Origin: JAGPHI01 sp036661035
Lineage (GTDB): Bacteria; Bacillota; Clostridia; Oscillospirales; Ruminococcaceae
Direction of reading: 5' to 3'
Length of the DNA stretch: 64,000 nucleotides
NCBI GenBank assembly: GCA_036661035.1
Contig: JAVWZM010000001.1
Coordinates: 13,367-77,366, forward strand
Below the pieces are notes generated by a model, which did not search any database, was not told the DNA's origin, and was given only the letters and a program-made list of their open reading frames with translations. Both the position numbers and the translations under genes were made by a program. This document shows, in pieces, positions 50,378 to 59,181 of this stretch. Each line of letters begins with the position of its first letter. The stretch's first letter is position 1.

Positions 50378-51547
50378 TTATTTACTTTTTGCACGCGCAA
50401 TGGATTTTTCGGTAATTTGCGCTAAAACAAACATTGCCCCACAGCAGAAGATAAGAACATAGGGAAATACCCATAGCCCCGTTACAGTTCCCAAAACGCC
50501 GATTAATGGGGGAACAATCAAGTTGCCCATATATGCGCATGCCATTTGAAAGCCTATTAGTGCGCCGGAATTTTCTGCACCGAAGCGGCGCGGAGTTTCG
50601 TGTATCATGCTGGGGTAAATGGGCGCACAGCCAAGCCCTACCACGGCAAGGCCTATTGCGCTAAATGTATTGCCAAGGGGCAGTGCAATAAGCACCGCAC
50701 CGCAAAGGCAGATAGACTGGCCTATAAATATTAGGGATTTGCCGCTTATTTTCATGGCGACAAAGCCGCTTACAAGACGCCCCACGGTAATGCCAAGGTA
50801 AAATACAGATGCCCATTTTGCGGCTGTAACGCTGGAAAGACCTTTGTTTTCCACAAGATAGCTTGCCGCCCAAAGCCCCGTGGCAGTTTCAAGCGCACAG
50901 TAGAAAAAGAAAGAGGAAACCGCCGATGCAGCACCCGGCAGCTTAAAGGGAGAAAGCTTTTTCTCGTGGTCGGCTTTTTCTGCACCGGGTGGAACAGGCT
51001 CGTATTTTTTCCATAATGGCAAAGATAAAAACAGCAGCGCAACCACTGCTATTTGTATAATGCCTACGGTTAAATATCCGTTTTGCCATTTGCCCGTAAG
51101 GGACAGCGCACCGCCCATAATAATAGGCCCTGACGTGGCACCAAAGCCCCAAAAGCAGTGCAGCCAGCTCATGTGGCTTGCCTTATAATGCAGCGCGACA
51201 AAATTGTTAAGCCCTGCATCTACAGCGCCGCCGCCAATGCCAAGAGGCACGGCAAGAAAGCAAAGCCAAATATAACTTGGCGCAAGGGCAATGCCCAAAA
51301 GCGCGGCGGCAGTAAGGGAAACGCTTACTATCATCACACGCCCGGTGCCAAAGCGTTTTAGCATTTTGCCGGAGGCAAGGCTGGACACCACTGTGCCGCA
51401 GGTGATAATCATGGCTATAGGCCCTGCGCCCGAGATAGGTAGGCTAAGCGCTTCGCGCATTGCGGGCCAAGACGCACCCAACATGGAATCCGGCAGCCCA
51501 AGGCTGATGAATGCAAGATAGATAAGGGATAAAAATAAAGTCGCCAT
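50378..51547 (-). CDS. MFS transporter
   Basis: 389-residue major facilitator protein, about twelve hydrophobic helices, with the loop motif GKMLKRFGTGRVM between helices 2 and 3 and GSAVDAGLNNFVAL-like GGGAVDAGLNNFV after helix 4. The N-terminal half resembles fucose-permease-like MFS members, but the fuc operon is 45 kb away. It lies last in a tetR-orf-MFS unit opposite glp-like and ether-lipid-like genes, so a lipid or lipid-precursor substrate is equally possible. No clear ribosome site at 51547. Confidence 0.82.
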   Translation of the reverse strand: MATLFLSLIYLAFISLGLPDSMLGASWPAMREALSLPISGAGPIAMIITCGTVVSSLASGKMLKRFGTGRVMIVSVSLTAAALLGIALAPSYIWLCFLAVPLGIGGGAVDAGLNNFVALHYKASHMSWLHCFWGFGATSGPIIMGGALSLTGKWQNGYLTVGIIQIAVVALLFLSLPLWKKYEPVPPGAEKADHEKKLSPFKLPGAASAVSSFFFYCALETATGLWAASYLVENKGLSSVTAAKWASVFYLGITVGRLVSGFVAMKISGKSLIFIGQSICLCGAVLIALPLGNTFSAIGLAVVGLGCAPIYPSMIHETPRRFGAENSGALIGFQMACAYMGNLIVPPLIGVLGTVTGLWVFPYVLIFCCGAMFVLAQITEKSIARAKSK

Positions 51548-51567
51548 TGCATTTGTCCAATCCGTTA

Positions 51568-53019
51568 TTAATTTTCAGTTGCCAAGCGCACTGCTTCATA
51601 GGCACCGCTATATAAACCGATGCTTTGGCTTTTTTGTATGCATTTGCACATGGATATAAAGGTGTCGCGCTCTTTATCCAGCACATCTATCATCTGCAAA
51701 AGCTGAGCATTTGAAAAACATTCAAAGGTAGCCTCGCCCATTTCAGAGCAATGCATTCCGCCCCAAAAATCCTCTCGCCCCTCGCGGCGCGCTATTAGCT
51801 TTGGTATAGGATAAAAGCTAAGTTCGCATGCGCGGCATAGCAAGATATCACAGCCGCGCATTAAAAGGTTGGTAGTATATATATTAATTATCTCGTCTGT
51901 ACTGGAAAAAACATGTATTCCCGTAAGCCCTTTTTTTGTGCGCAAATCGTTTGAATAGTTTTTGATATCGGTGTAATTATCGGGATATTCAAGCCCCCAC
52001 ATGCGCAGATAGGAGTTTTCTTTTTTCAGCTCCTCCCAAAGCTCCTTGTGGTTGCCTATATTTATCACAAGCACAGCGCGCCCCTCTTTTTCGAGGGTAG
52101 TAAGCTTGTCGAAAAGCGGCAGCAAAAACTCTTTGCGCAAGCACAGCTCATCTAGCGAAACAAGCCAGCGCAGCGGCATGCTGCCCTTTGCACGGGCAAT
52201 GCGCTTATCGCAGTCGCGCTCTAAATGCTGTATCATTAAATGGTCTACAAAATGCCCACCGTATGCTATTTCGTATTCTGGTATGGACTGCATCACATGG
52301 TTGCCGCCCATGCCCCTAAGCATCTTATAGCTTAAATAAGAAGATGGCGTTTGCGCCACATGTATGCTGCCCTCGGCAAGATGCGTGGCAAATGCGCAGT
52401 TGCCCGGTAGCGCGTTTACCACATGCTCCATATGCGCATGCACTGCGCTTTGCGCCGCAAACGCATGGGTGGCAACAATAGGCGTGCGCTTGTCAAAATC
52501 CATGTAAAAAGGCACTAAAAGCTCCGACAAGGCTTGGTCTATATAATTTTTTTCAATGCTACGCTCTTTTTTAGCATAAAACTTTTCGTAATACAGGCTT
52601 TGATACAGCTCCGACCGCTGTGCCTTTTCTGCGGTTTTGCGGATATGCGCGTTTCTGTCGGCAAAACGACGTTTTGCGCCGGAACCTGGATATGCGCCTA
52701 AATCGAACCACAGCCCCATGTACCCAAGGGCGCGCGCAGCAGAGCATATGGCAATTGCTGCACGATAGCTTTGTGTGCTGTTTGGAATACAGCCAAGTAA
52801 AAGCGGCTTTGCAACCTCGGTATAGCTGAAAGGCTCGCTGCTTGGCACAAGCATGCGTCCGCCAAGCTCCTCCAGCACAGGGTGATGCTCCGGCGTATAA
52901 TGAAACACAAAGCGTTTGTCATCGCCATATTCCCCAAGGGCTTTTTGCTGTGCATGCATTGCCTTTTGCAATATATTTGCAGGCAGTGTGTTGCCGAATA
53001 TTGTTACAACTGTATTCAT
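51568..53019 (-). CDS. Unrecognised 483-residue protein, possibly glycosyltransferase-like
   Basis: Starts at ATG 53019, nine bases after AAAGG; a longer frame joins the tetR end. No signal peptide or membrane helix. The segment TPIVATHAFAAQSAVHAHMEHVVNALPGNCAFATHLAEGSIHVAQTPSSYLSYKMLRGMG (about 195-255) recalls nucleotide-sugar glycosyltransferases related to MGDG synthase, but I cannot place it with certainty. The C-terminal half holds CRACELSFYPIPKLIARREGREDFWGGMHCSEMGE. It sits between tetR and the MFS gene; a link to lipid modification is inference from the divergent neighbours. Confidence 0.7.
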   Translation of the reverse strand: MNTVVTIFGNTLPANILQKAMHAQQKALGEYGDDKRFVFHYTPEHHPVLEELGGRMLVPSSEPFSYTEVAKPLLLGCIPNSTQSYRAAIAICSAARALGYMGLWFDLGAYPGSGAKRRFADRNAHIRKTAEKAQRSELYQSLYYEKFYAKKERSIEKNYIDQALSELLVPFYMDFDKRTPIVATHAFAAQSAVHAHMEHVVNALPGNCAFATHLAEGSIHVAQTPSSYLSYKMLRGMGGNHVMQSIPEYEIAYGGHFVDHLMIQHLERDCDKRIARAKGSMPLRWLVSLDELCLRKEFLLPLFDKLTTLEKEGRAVLVINIGNHKELWEELKKENSYLRMWGLEYPDNYTDIKNYSNDLRTKKGLTGIHVFSSTDEIINIYTTNLLMRGCDILLCRACELSFYPIPKLIARREGREDFWGGMHCSEMGEATFECFSNAQLLQMIDVLDKERDTFISMCKCIQKSQSIGLYSGAYEAVRLATEN

Positions 53020-53042
53020 AAGTACAAACCTTTCTGTCTGCA

Positions 53043-53606
53043 TCAATTTTGGCTTAGCATTGCCACGGTCTTTTTCACGAAATCGTCGCTGTTAAAATCG
53101 TCATTTGCCAATTGGTTTTGCACCAAAAGCCCGTCCATTACCGTTAAAATAAGCCACGCCATGTAGTCGCAATCTTTATTCTCGGTGCGTTCATACAGCT
53201 TTTGGCTCAAGGTTTCTTTAAAATATTGATATTTCTCCACAATGCGCTTGCGCAGTATATCGTCTTTGCCAACAGCGGCACCTATAAGGTATAGCCGCAA
53301 ATTGCCGCTTTCGTTATTCACGCCGCGCGTAATTACATAGTTTAATAGCCGCGGCAGGGAGGTGTCTTTAGCTTTGTTTTCAGTCCAGCTAATCAGGTCG
53401 TTTGCAAGCATATTAAGATATGCGTCTGCAATGTCAAACAATATATCATCTTTGCTTTTATAATAGTAATAAAGCGTCCCCTTGCTGATGCCAGCCTTTT
53501 CGGCGATATCCCCCAAGGTGATGCCGGCAAACGCTTTTGCGTGCAGCAGCCTTGCGGTAGCATTTTGTATATTTTTTTTAACATCTGCGTTTAGCACAGC
53601 CGCCAT
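53043..53606 (-). CDS. TetR-family repressor
   Basis: 187 residues from ATG 53606, with GGAGG eight bases upstream. N-terminal helix-turn-helix: FAGITLGDIAEKAGISKGTLYYYYKSKDDILFDIAD (about residues 25-60); the rest is a helical ligand domain. It is divergent to the GlpA-like operon. A palindrome, GTCGGT-N6-ACCGAC, directly after the start point of that operon is its likely operator. A fatty-acyl or lipid ligand would fit, but is inference. Confidence 0.88.
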   Translation of the reverse strand: MAAVLNADVKKNIQNATARLLHAKAFAGITLGDIAEKAGISKGTLYYYYKSKDDILFDIADAYLNMLANDLISWTENKAKDTSLPRLLNYVITRGVNNESGNLRLYLIGAAVGKDDILRKRIVEKYQYFKETLSQKLYERTENKDCDYMAWLILTVMDGLLVQNQLANDDFNSDDFVKKTVAMLSQN

Positions 53607-53680
53607 ATTATTCGCCTCCATATGGGTTATATCTTCGCAATAATTTTTTTAAAGATGTTTTTATGTACATATTCTATTAA

Positions 53681-53709
53681 AGTATAGAGAATATAGGCGC
53701 ACCTGTCAA
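53681..53709 (-). promoter_or_regulatory. Promoter of the tetR-orf-MFS unit
   Basis: On the minus strand TTGACA (complement of 53704-53709), a 17-base spacer and TATACT (complement of 53681-53686): near-consensus, about 75 bases before the tetR start. Confidence 0.75.
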
Positions 53710-53771
53710 TGTTCTGGCGCGAAAAATCTAATGCCGCAATAGATAATCTGCCATAAAACTCTTGCTTTGCG

Positions 53772-53831
53772 TTGACAAAGCATTTGCGTTGTGATATTCT
53801 ATAAATATAAACAGTCGGTTAGCTGACCGAC
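53772..53831 (+). promoter_or_regulatory. Promoter and TetR-type operator of the GlpA-like operon
   Basis: TTGACA (53772-53777), 17 bases, then TATTCT (53795-53800) preceded by TGA (extended -10). The inverted repeat GTCGGTTAGCTGACCGAC (53814-53831) covers roughly +7 to +24, where a bound repressor would block transcription. The leader to the start codon is about 40 bases, too short for a GlpP-controlled terminator. Confidence 0.78.
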
Positions 53832-53847
53832 AAGGGGGACTATATTA

Positions 53848-55593
53848 ATGTCTGGGTTAAAAAAATCGCAAAAAAAGCTGCAAAAGCTGTACGGAAACAG
53901 GGTTTGCCTTAAACAAGACGGCGTAAAGCTTGTGCTTACAGGTAGCCTTGATTATTGGCAGGACGTTGTAAATGCAGGGCGCATAGCCGCGGATAAAAAG
54001 CACGGCTTTTATGTAGTAAATGATATTGAATGTACAAAGGAAAAGAAAACGCCCATAAAGCTGCCCACGGTTAAAGATAGCGCCATAGACGGCGCAGAGC
54101 CTGATGTATTGGTAATCGGCGCAGGCGTGGTGGGCGCGGCGATAGCAAGGGAGCTGTCGAGGCTTGACATTTCTATCATGCAAATAGATAAAGAACACGA
54201 TGTTGCACTGCATGCCTCCTCGCGCAACGACGGCATGGTACACCCGGGTATAGATTTAAAAAAAGGCCAAATAAAGCGCGAATATAATATGCGCGGCAAC
54301 GCAATGTACGATAAAACTTGCTTGGAATTATGCGTGCCATTTAAGCGCACAGGGCAGAATATTTGTTTTAATAAAAAATGGCTTTCGCCCATAATGCGCG
54401 TAGCACCGCTATATTGGAAGCATGCTCTCGGCTTGCCATGTAAGTATGTAAGCCGTAGCGAAATACTGGCAAAGGAGCCAATGCTTGCAGAGGATATATC
54501 CTGTGCGCTGTCCTTTCCAACGGCAGGTATTGTGTGCCCCTATGGTTTAACTATTGCATTTGAGGAAAATGCGGTGCAAAATGGAGTAAAGCTGGTTTTA
54601 GACACGGCAGTGCTTAGCATGCACACGGAAAACGGAAAAATAAAAAGCGTTTTAACAAACAGGGGTACGGTATATCCCAAGGTGGTTATAAACGCGGCAG
54701 GCGTGTTTAGCGACGATGTGGCGCAAATGGCAGGGGACAGGTTTTTCTCAATCCACCCACGCCGCGGCACAAACTCTATCATGGATAAAAAATCGGCATA
54801 TAAGGTGCGCACTATTGCCTCAGGCATCGGCACCACCGCCACCAAAACCACACACTCTAAGGGCGGCGGATTAGTAAGCACTGTGGACGGCAACTTGCTT
54901 GTAGGGCCCGATGCTGTGGAAACAATAGAAAAAGAAGATTTTGCCACCTACGCAAGCAGCGTGCATGGCACCTTCGCAAAGCAAAGTGTTACATTGCCAA
55001 GCCTTAAAGAAAGCGAGATTATCACGTACTTTACAGGTATTCGCGCGGCTACCTACGAGGAAGATTTTGTTATTTGCAAAGGCAAAGAAACGCAAAATAT
55101 TGTGCATGCCGCCGGTATACAATCACCTGGGCTTACCGCCGCACCTGCAATTGCCGTAGACGTGGCGCGCATGGCAGAAGAAATTTTATCCAAGGAGCAA
55201 GCAGTTAATCAAAACAAATCCTTTAATCCTATTCGTATTCCTATACCGCATATTGCGGCAATGCCCCTTGAGGAGCGCGACGAAATGATAAAAAAGAACC
55301 CCGATTACGGTGTGATTGTCTGCCGCTGCGAGGAAGTAAGCAAAGGCGAGATAATAGACGCAATGCACAGATGCGTACCCTGCGACACCGTGGACGGCAT
55401 AAAGCGGCGTGTGCGCCCGGGAATGGGGCGATGCCAAGGTGGGTTTTGCGGGCCGCAAATTACCGAAATCATAGCCGAGGAGATGAGTATTGCGCCGGAA
55501 AACGTGCTTAAAAGCGGCAGCGGCTCCAATATTATATATGGTAATAATAAAGAATTGCACAAAAACCCAATCACCAAGGGGGCAAGCATATGA
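53848..55593 (+). CDS. GlpA-like FAD-dependent glycerol-3-phosphate dehydrogenase with N-terminal extension
   Basis: 581 residues. Residues about 10-62 (GNRVCLKQDGVKLVLTGSL...VVNDIE) look like a BON-type domain ahead of the usual start. The DAO-type FAD domain follows (VLVIGAGVVGAAIARELSRL; SSRNDGMVHPGI). The C-terminal BFD-like domain has four Cys (VCRCEEVSKGEI...RCQGGFCGP) for a [2Fe-2S] cluster. Family members oxidise glycerol-3-phosphate to DHAP with electrons passed to GlpB/GlpC-type partners. First gene of a four-gene operon with overlapping stops and starts. Confidence 0.82.
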   Translation: MSGLKKSQKKLQKLYGNRVCLKQDGVKLVLTGSLDYWQDVVNAGRIAADKKHGFYVVNDIECTKEKKTPIKLPTVKDSAIDGAEPDVLVIGAGVVGAAIARELSRLDISIMQIDKEHDVALHASSRNDGMVHPGIDLKKGQIKREYNMRGNAMYDKTCLELCVPFKRTGQNICFNKKWLSPIMRVAPLYWKHALGLPCKYVSRSEILAKEPMLAEDISCALSFPTAGIVCPYGLTIAFEENAVQNGVKLVLDTAVLSMHTENGKIKSVLTNRGTVYPKVVINAAGVFSDDVAQMAGDRFFSIHPRRGTNSIMDKKSAYKVRTIASGIGTTATKTTHSKGGGLVSTVDGNLLVGPDAVETIEKEDFATYASSVHGTFAKQSVTLPSLKESEIITYFTGIRAATYEEDFVICKGKETQNIVHAAGIQSPGLTAAPAIAVDVARMAEEILSKEQAVNQNKSFNPIRIPIPHIAAMPLEERDEMIKKNPDYGVIVCRCEEVSKGEIIDAMHRCVPCDTVDGIKRRVRPGMGRCQGGFCGPQITEIIAEEMSIAPENVLKSGSGSNIIYGNNKELHKNPITKGASI

Positions 55594-56861
55594 TAAACGA
55601 AAGCTATGATGTAGCCGTAATTGGCGGCGGCCCCGCAGGGCTTGCGGCGGCAATCAGCGCAGAGGGCGAGGGCGCGAGGGTGCTTTTAATAGAGCGCGAG
55701 TCGCGGCTTGGCGGCATATTAAAGCAGTGCATACACGACGGCTTTGGCATTGTGCGCTTTAAAGAAAAGCTGGCAGGCAGCGAATACGCACAGCGGTTTA
55801 TAGACGAAATTGAAAAAACTAATGTGCATATAATGCTTTCAAGCTTTGTTACATCTATAAAAAAAGCAGACGATGCATTCACCGTTAGCACGGTGGGCAG
55901 CGACGGAGTACATATTATAAATGTAAAAGCTTTGGTGCTTTCCACAGGCTGCCGCGAGCGCACGGCAAGGCAAATATCGGTGCATGGCACAAGGCCTGCA
56001 GGTATTTTCACGGCTGGCAGCGCCCAGTATTACACCAACATTTTAGGCAAAATGCCCACGAAAAAATGCGTCATACTAGGCTCGGGCGATATAGGGCTTA
56101 TCATGGCACGCCGCCTTACGCTGGAGGGCGCAGAGGTGGTGGGCGTGTACGAGGCAAAGCCTACGCCAAGCGGCTTAACGCGCAATTTGTATCAGTGCCT
56201 TGAAGATTTTGATATACCGCTTTACACCAGCCACACGGTGACGCGCGTCTTTGGGCGAGAGCGAGTAGAGGCAGTGGAGATAAGCCGAGTGGACGGCGCA
56301 ATGCAGCCGATAAAAGGCACAGAGCAACGTGTGGAATGTGATGCGCTTATTTTGTCCGTGGGGCTTATCCCCGAAAACGAGCTTGCGGAAAGCCTTGGCA
56401 TATCTATAGACAGCAAAACCAAAGGCCCTATATCAGACCAAAACGGCATGACGCTATTAGACAATGTATTTGTATGCGGTAATGCCTTGCATGTAAACGA
56501 CCTTGTGGATTATGTATCGGAAAGCGGCGAGGCGGCAGGCAAAAGCGCGGCATATTCGGCAAAGAATAACGCCGCCGTGCGCACCTTGTGCGAAGTAAAT
56601 GCAAGCGCGGATTTTCTTTCCGTAGTGCCACAGCGCATAGCATTGGAAAGCTTAACGGATAAAACCTTGATATATTTTAGGGCGAGAGAAGAACGCGGCA
56701 AAACAAAGCTTATTATTAAAGCAAACGGAATAAACGTTTACGAAAAAAGCTTTAATCAGCTTCGTCCACCGGAAATGCAGCGTATTTGTGTGGATTTTAC
56801 AAAAATGGGCCTTTCTAAAGGCAGCAAGCTGGAATGTAGCTTAGAGGCGGTGACAGTATGA
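55590..56861 (+). CDS. GlpB-like FAD/NAD-dependent oxidoreductase
   Basis: 423 residues with an FAD fold at the N-terminus (VAVIGGGPAGLAAAISAEGEGARVLLIERESRLGGILKQCIHDG), ALVLSTGCRERT, a second nucleotide fold (CVILGSGDIGLIMARRLTLEGAEVVGVYE) and GNALHVNDLVDYVSESGEAAG near the end. Such proteins replace GlpB beside GlpA-like subunits in Clostridia and pair with DUF1667 proteins. ATGA overlaps with both neighbours. Confidence 0.83.
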   Translation: MINESYDVAVIGGGPAGLAAAISAEGEGARVLLIERESRLGGILKQCIHDGFGIVRFKEKLAGSEYAQRFIDEIEKTNVHIMLSSFVTSIKKADDAFTVSTVGSDGVHIINVKALVLSTGCRERTARQISVHGTRPAGIFTAGSAQYYTNILGKMPTKKCVILGSGDIGLIMARRLTLEGAEVVGVYEAKPTPSGLTRNLYQCLEDFDIPLYTSHTVTRVFGRERVEAVEISRVDGAMQPIKGTEQRVECDALILSVGLIPENELAESLGISIDSKTKGPISDQNGMTLLDNVFVCGNALHVNDLVDYVSESGEAAGKSAAYSAKNNAAVRTLCEVNASADFLSVVPQRIALESLTDKTLIYFRAREERGKTKLIIKANGINVYEKSFNQLRPPEMQRICVDFTKMGLSKGSKLECSLEAVTV

Positions 56862-57244
56862 AAAACATAGTGTGTATAGTGTGCCCAAACGGCTGCCGCC
56901 TTACGGCGAACGACGATGGCACCAATGTGCATGGGCAAGGGTGTAAACGCGGCGAGGCGTTTGCCTTGCAAGAACTTACGCGCCCCATGCGCAGCTTAAC
57001 CACCACGGTGAAAACCGCCTTTGAAAACGCGCCCGTGCTGCCAGTGCGCACAGATGGCGAAATGCCAAAGGGCATGCTGCCAAAAGCGATAAAAGAGCTT
57101 TCGCAAATAGTAGTATCTACACCGCTTGTCTGCGGTGATATAGTAGTGGAAAACCTGCTCGGCACAGGCTGCAACGTCATAGCGACAAGCAGTATATTGT
57201 GTGGGCAAGAAGAAAGGAAGATAAGCCATGTCACATCAGTATAA
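56858..57244 (+). CDS. DUF1667 protein (small Cys-rich partner)
   Basis: 128 residues. The N-terminus has CIVCPNGCRL and then GCKRGEAFA, so four Cys suitable for an iron-sulfur or zinc site; a middle segment (LPVRTDGEMPKGMLPKAIKEL) matches DUF1667. It normally follows the GlpA-like/GlpB-like pair, presumably as their electron-transfer partner. It overlaps the upstream gene by four bases and the downstream one by 17. Confidence 0.83.
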   Translation: MKNIVCIVCPNGCRLTANDDGTNVHGQGCKRGEAFALQELTRPMRSLTTTVKTAFENAPVLPVRTDGEMPKGMLPKAIKELSQIVVSTPLVCGDIVVENLLGTGCNVIATSSILCGQEERKISHVTSV

Positions 57245-58964
57245 AGATTTTGAGCCAAAATGGGTGAACGAAAAATTCCCCGAAAATTCTTACCGTTCGG
57301 TGTTTAAATGGGGCGATGCCGCGCGCATTAAGCCGCCAAAGGAGTCCTTGTATAAGCTGCTGAAAGAAAAATTTAATCTTACAGACGATTACTTTAAAGA
57401 ATATAAAGAGGATATTGGCTTTGATGAAGTGGAATATGATATTCCAACTAAGCTTACATCGGCACAGCTAGATGCCTTGCGCGCCATAGTGGGCGACGAA
57501 TTTTTGCGCACGGATAATTATGCACGCCTTAGCGTTGCCTACGGCAAAACCATGTATGATATATTGCGCCTTCGCAATAAAAGGGTGGAAAATGTGCCCG
57601 ATGCGGTGCTTTATCCCGACAGCAAAAAGCAAATAGAGGATATTGTTGCGTTTTGCGCAAAGGAAAAAATACCTGTATACGTATACGGCGGCGGCTCCTC
57701 GGTAACAAGGGGCGTGGAATGTGTAAAGGGCGGTATATCGCTGGATATGCGCCTAAGGTTCAATAAGGTGATATCCTTTAACGAAATAGACCAAACTATT
57801 ACCGTGGAGGCAGGCATGAGCGGCCCAAAGCTTGAGGCAACGTTAAACGACGCTGTAAACCTGTTTGGCGCAAAGCGCGCATACACTTGTGGCCATTTTC
57901 CTCAAAGCTTCGAGTATTCCTCTGTGGGCGGCTGGGTGGTTACCCGTGGCGCCGGGCAAAACAGCACATATTACGGTGTAATTTCAGATATAGTTTTAGG
58001 GCAGGAATACGCAACACCTGTGGGCAATATCAAAACAGATACATATCCACGCAAGGCATGCGGCCCCGATATAGGGCAGATAATGATGGGCGGAGAGGGC
58101 ACCTTCGGTGTGCTTACACACGTAACCTTGCGCGTATTTCGCCACATGCCCGAAACCATTCAACGGTATTCCTTTATGTTTAAAGATTTTGCCACCGCCC
58201 AAGCGGCAGCCAGAGATATTATGCAAAGCGAGGCAGGCTATCCCTCTGTTTTCCGCCTTTCCGATCCCGAGGAAACAAGCATTATGCTGCGCTTATACGG
58301 CGTTGACGAAACTCCGTTAAAGCATCTTTTCAAAATGCGTGGCTTTAAAGAAGGGGAAATGTGCCTCTTTTTAGGCTTTACAAACGGCGAAAAAGGCTTT
58401 TCTAAAAACTGCGCCAAAAATGCAAAACGTAAGGCGCACCAATACGGCGGCATGAGCCTTACAGGCTATGTGACGAAATCTTGGGAAAAAGGACGCTTTG
58501 ACGATCCGTATTTGCGCGATACTATGCAGGATTACGGCATTGTTACCGACACTATGGAATGTAGCGTAAACTGGAGCAATATGGACTATGTGCATAAAAG
58601 CGTGCGTGCATATTGCAAGAGCCGCCCCAATGCGATATGCATGACGCATATGTCCCACGTATATCCGCAGGGCGCAAACCTATACTTTATCTTCATTATT
58701 AAATGCTTCGATCCAGAGGATTTCAGGGCGTATCACGCAGGTATTTTAGACGCGATACAAAAATCCGGTGCCGCCATGAGCCATCATCACGGCATAGGTA
58801 AAATGTTTGGCCCATGGCTTGAGGGCGCAGTAGGCAAAAACGAATATGATATTATCCGCGTGCTTAAAAACCATTTTGATCCCGACAATATTATGAATCC
58901 GGGCGGCACATTAGGGCTTGACCTAAAAGAAGAAGAAAAGCATTTTATGAAAGATGCTAAATAG
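57228..58964 (+). CDS. Alkyldihydroxyacetonephosphate-synthase-like FAD oxidase
   Basis: 578 residues of the FAD-binding PCMH family. The FAD loop VYVYGGGSSVTRGVE (about 150-165) and FPQSFEYSSVGGWVVTRGAGQNSTYYG match AGPS proteins, as does the triple-His motif SHHHGIGK with the family C-terminus DPDNIMNPGG. AGPS swaps the acyl chain of acyl-DHAP for a fatty alcohol, making ether lipids. DHAP from the upstream GlpA-like enzyme would supply the backbone (inference). D-lactate or glycolate oxidases are alternatives but lack this His motif. Overlaps the DUF1667 gene. Confidence 0.82.
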   Translation: MSHQYKDFEPKWVNEKFPENSYRSVFKWGDAARIKPPKESLYKLLKEKFNLTDDYFKEYKEDIGFDEVEYDIPTKLTSAQLDALRAIVGDEFLRTDNYARLSVAYGKTMYDILRLRNKRVENVPDAVLYPDSKKQIEDIVAFCAKEKIPVYVYGGGSSVTRGVECVKGGISLDMRLRFNKVISFNEIDQTITVEAGMSGPKLEATLNDAVNLFGAKRAYTCGHFPQSFEYSSVGGWVVTRGAGQNSTYYGVISDIVLGQEYATPVGNIKTDTYPRKACGPDIGQIMMGGEGTFGVLTHVTLRVFRHMPETIQRYSFMFKDFATAQAAARDIMQSEAGYPSVFRLSDPEETSIMLRLYGVDETPLKHLFKMRGFKEGEMCLFLGFTNGEKGFSKNCAKNAKRKAHQYGGMSLTGYVTKSWEKGRFDDPYLRDTMQDYGIVTDTMECSVNWSNMDYVHKSVRAYCKSRPNAICMTHMSHVYPQGANLYFIFIIKCFDPEDFRAYHAGILDAIQKSGAAMSHHHGIGKMFGPWLEGAVGKNEYDIIRVLKNHFDPDNIMNPGGTLGLDLKEEEKHFMKDAK

Positions 58965-58990
58965 CATTAAAGTGCTTTTACAGAGAAGCG

Positions 58991-59042
58991 CAAAACTCAT
59001 AAAAACGGAACGGTCAAGACCGTTCCGCTCTTATGAGTTTTG
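58991..59042 (+). repeat. Family C long hairpin (full copy)
   Basis: CAAAACTCATAA pairs with TTATGAGTTTTG and, inside, CGGAACGGTC pairs with GACCGTTCCG, around a two-base centre. The arms total 22 pairs with a small internal loop. It follows the AGPS-like gene, where it may end transcription, though only GAGTTTCTTT follows. The left half recurs at 48418-48457. Confidence 0.8.
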
Positions 59043-59063
59043 AGTTTCTTTATCGTTATAATA

Positions 59064-59164
59064 TCGCAACTTGACTAATTATTGTCTTTGTATACAACCT
59101 TATGTCAAGTTGCATACAGCAAAGACGTGGGCTTTAGTAGGACAATCAAAAGTGAAATTGCTGT
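59064..59164 (+). repeat. Family A structured repeat, copy A4, in front of the rhodanese gene
   Basis: Stem 1 is GCAACTTGAC (59066-59075)/GTCAAGTTGC (59104-59113). GTCTTTG in the loop faces CAAAGAC after the stem. Stem 2 is ACAGCAA/TTGCTGT (59158-59164). It ends 17 bases before the start codon and six before the GGGAGGCG ribosome site, in sense orientation. Confidence 0.82.
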
Positions 59165-59181
59165 AATAGGGAGGCGTTAAA

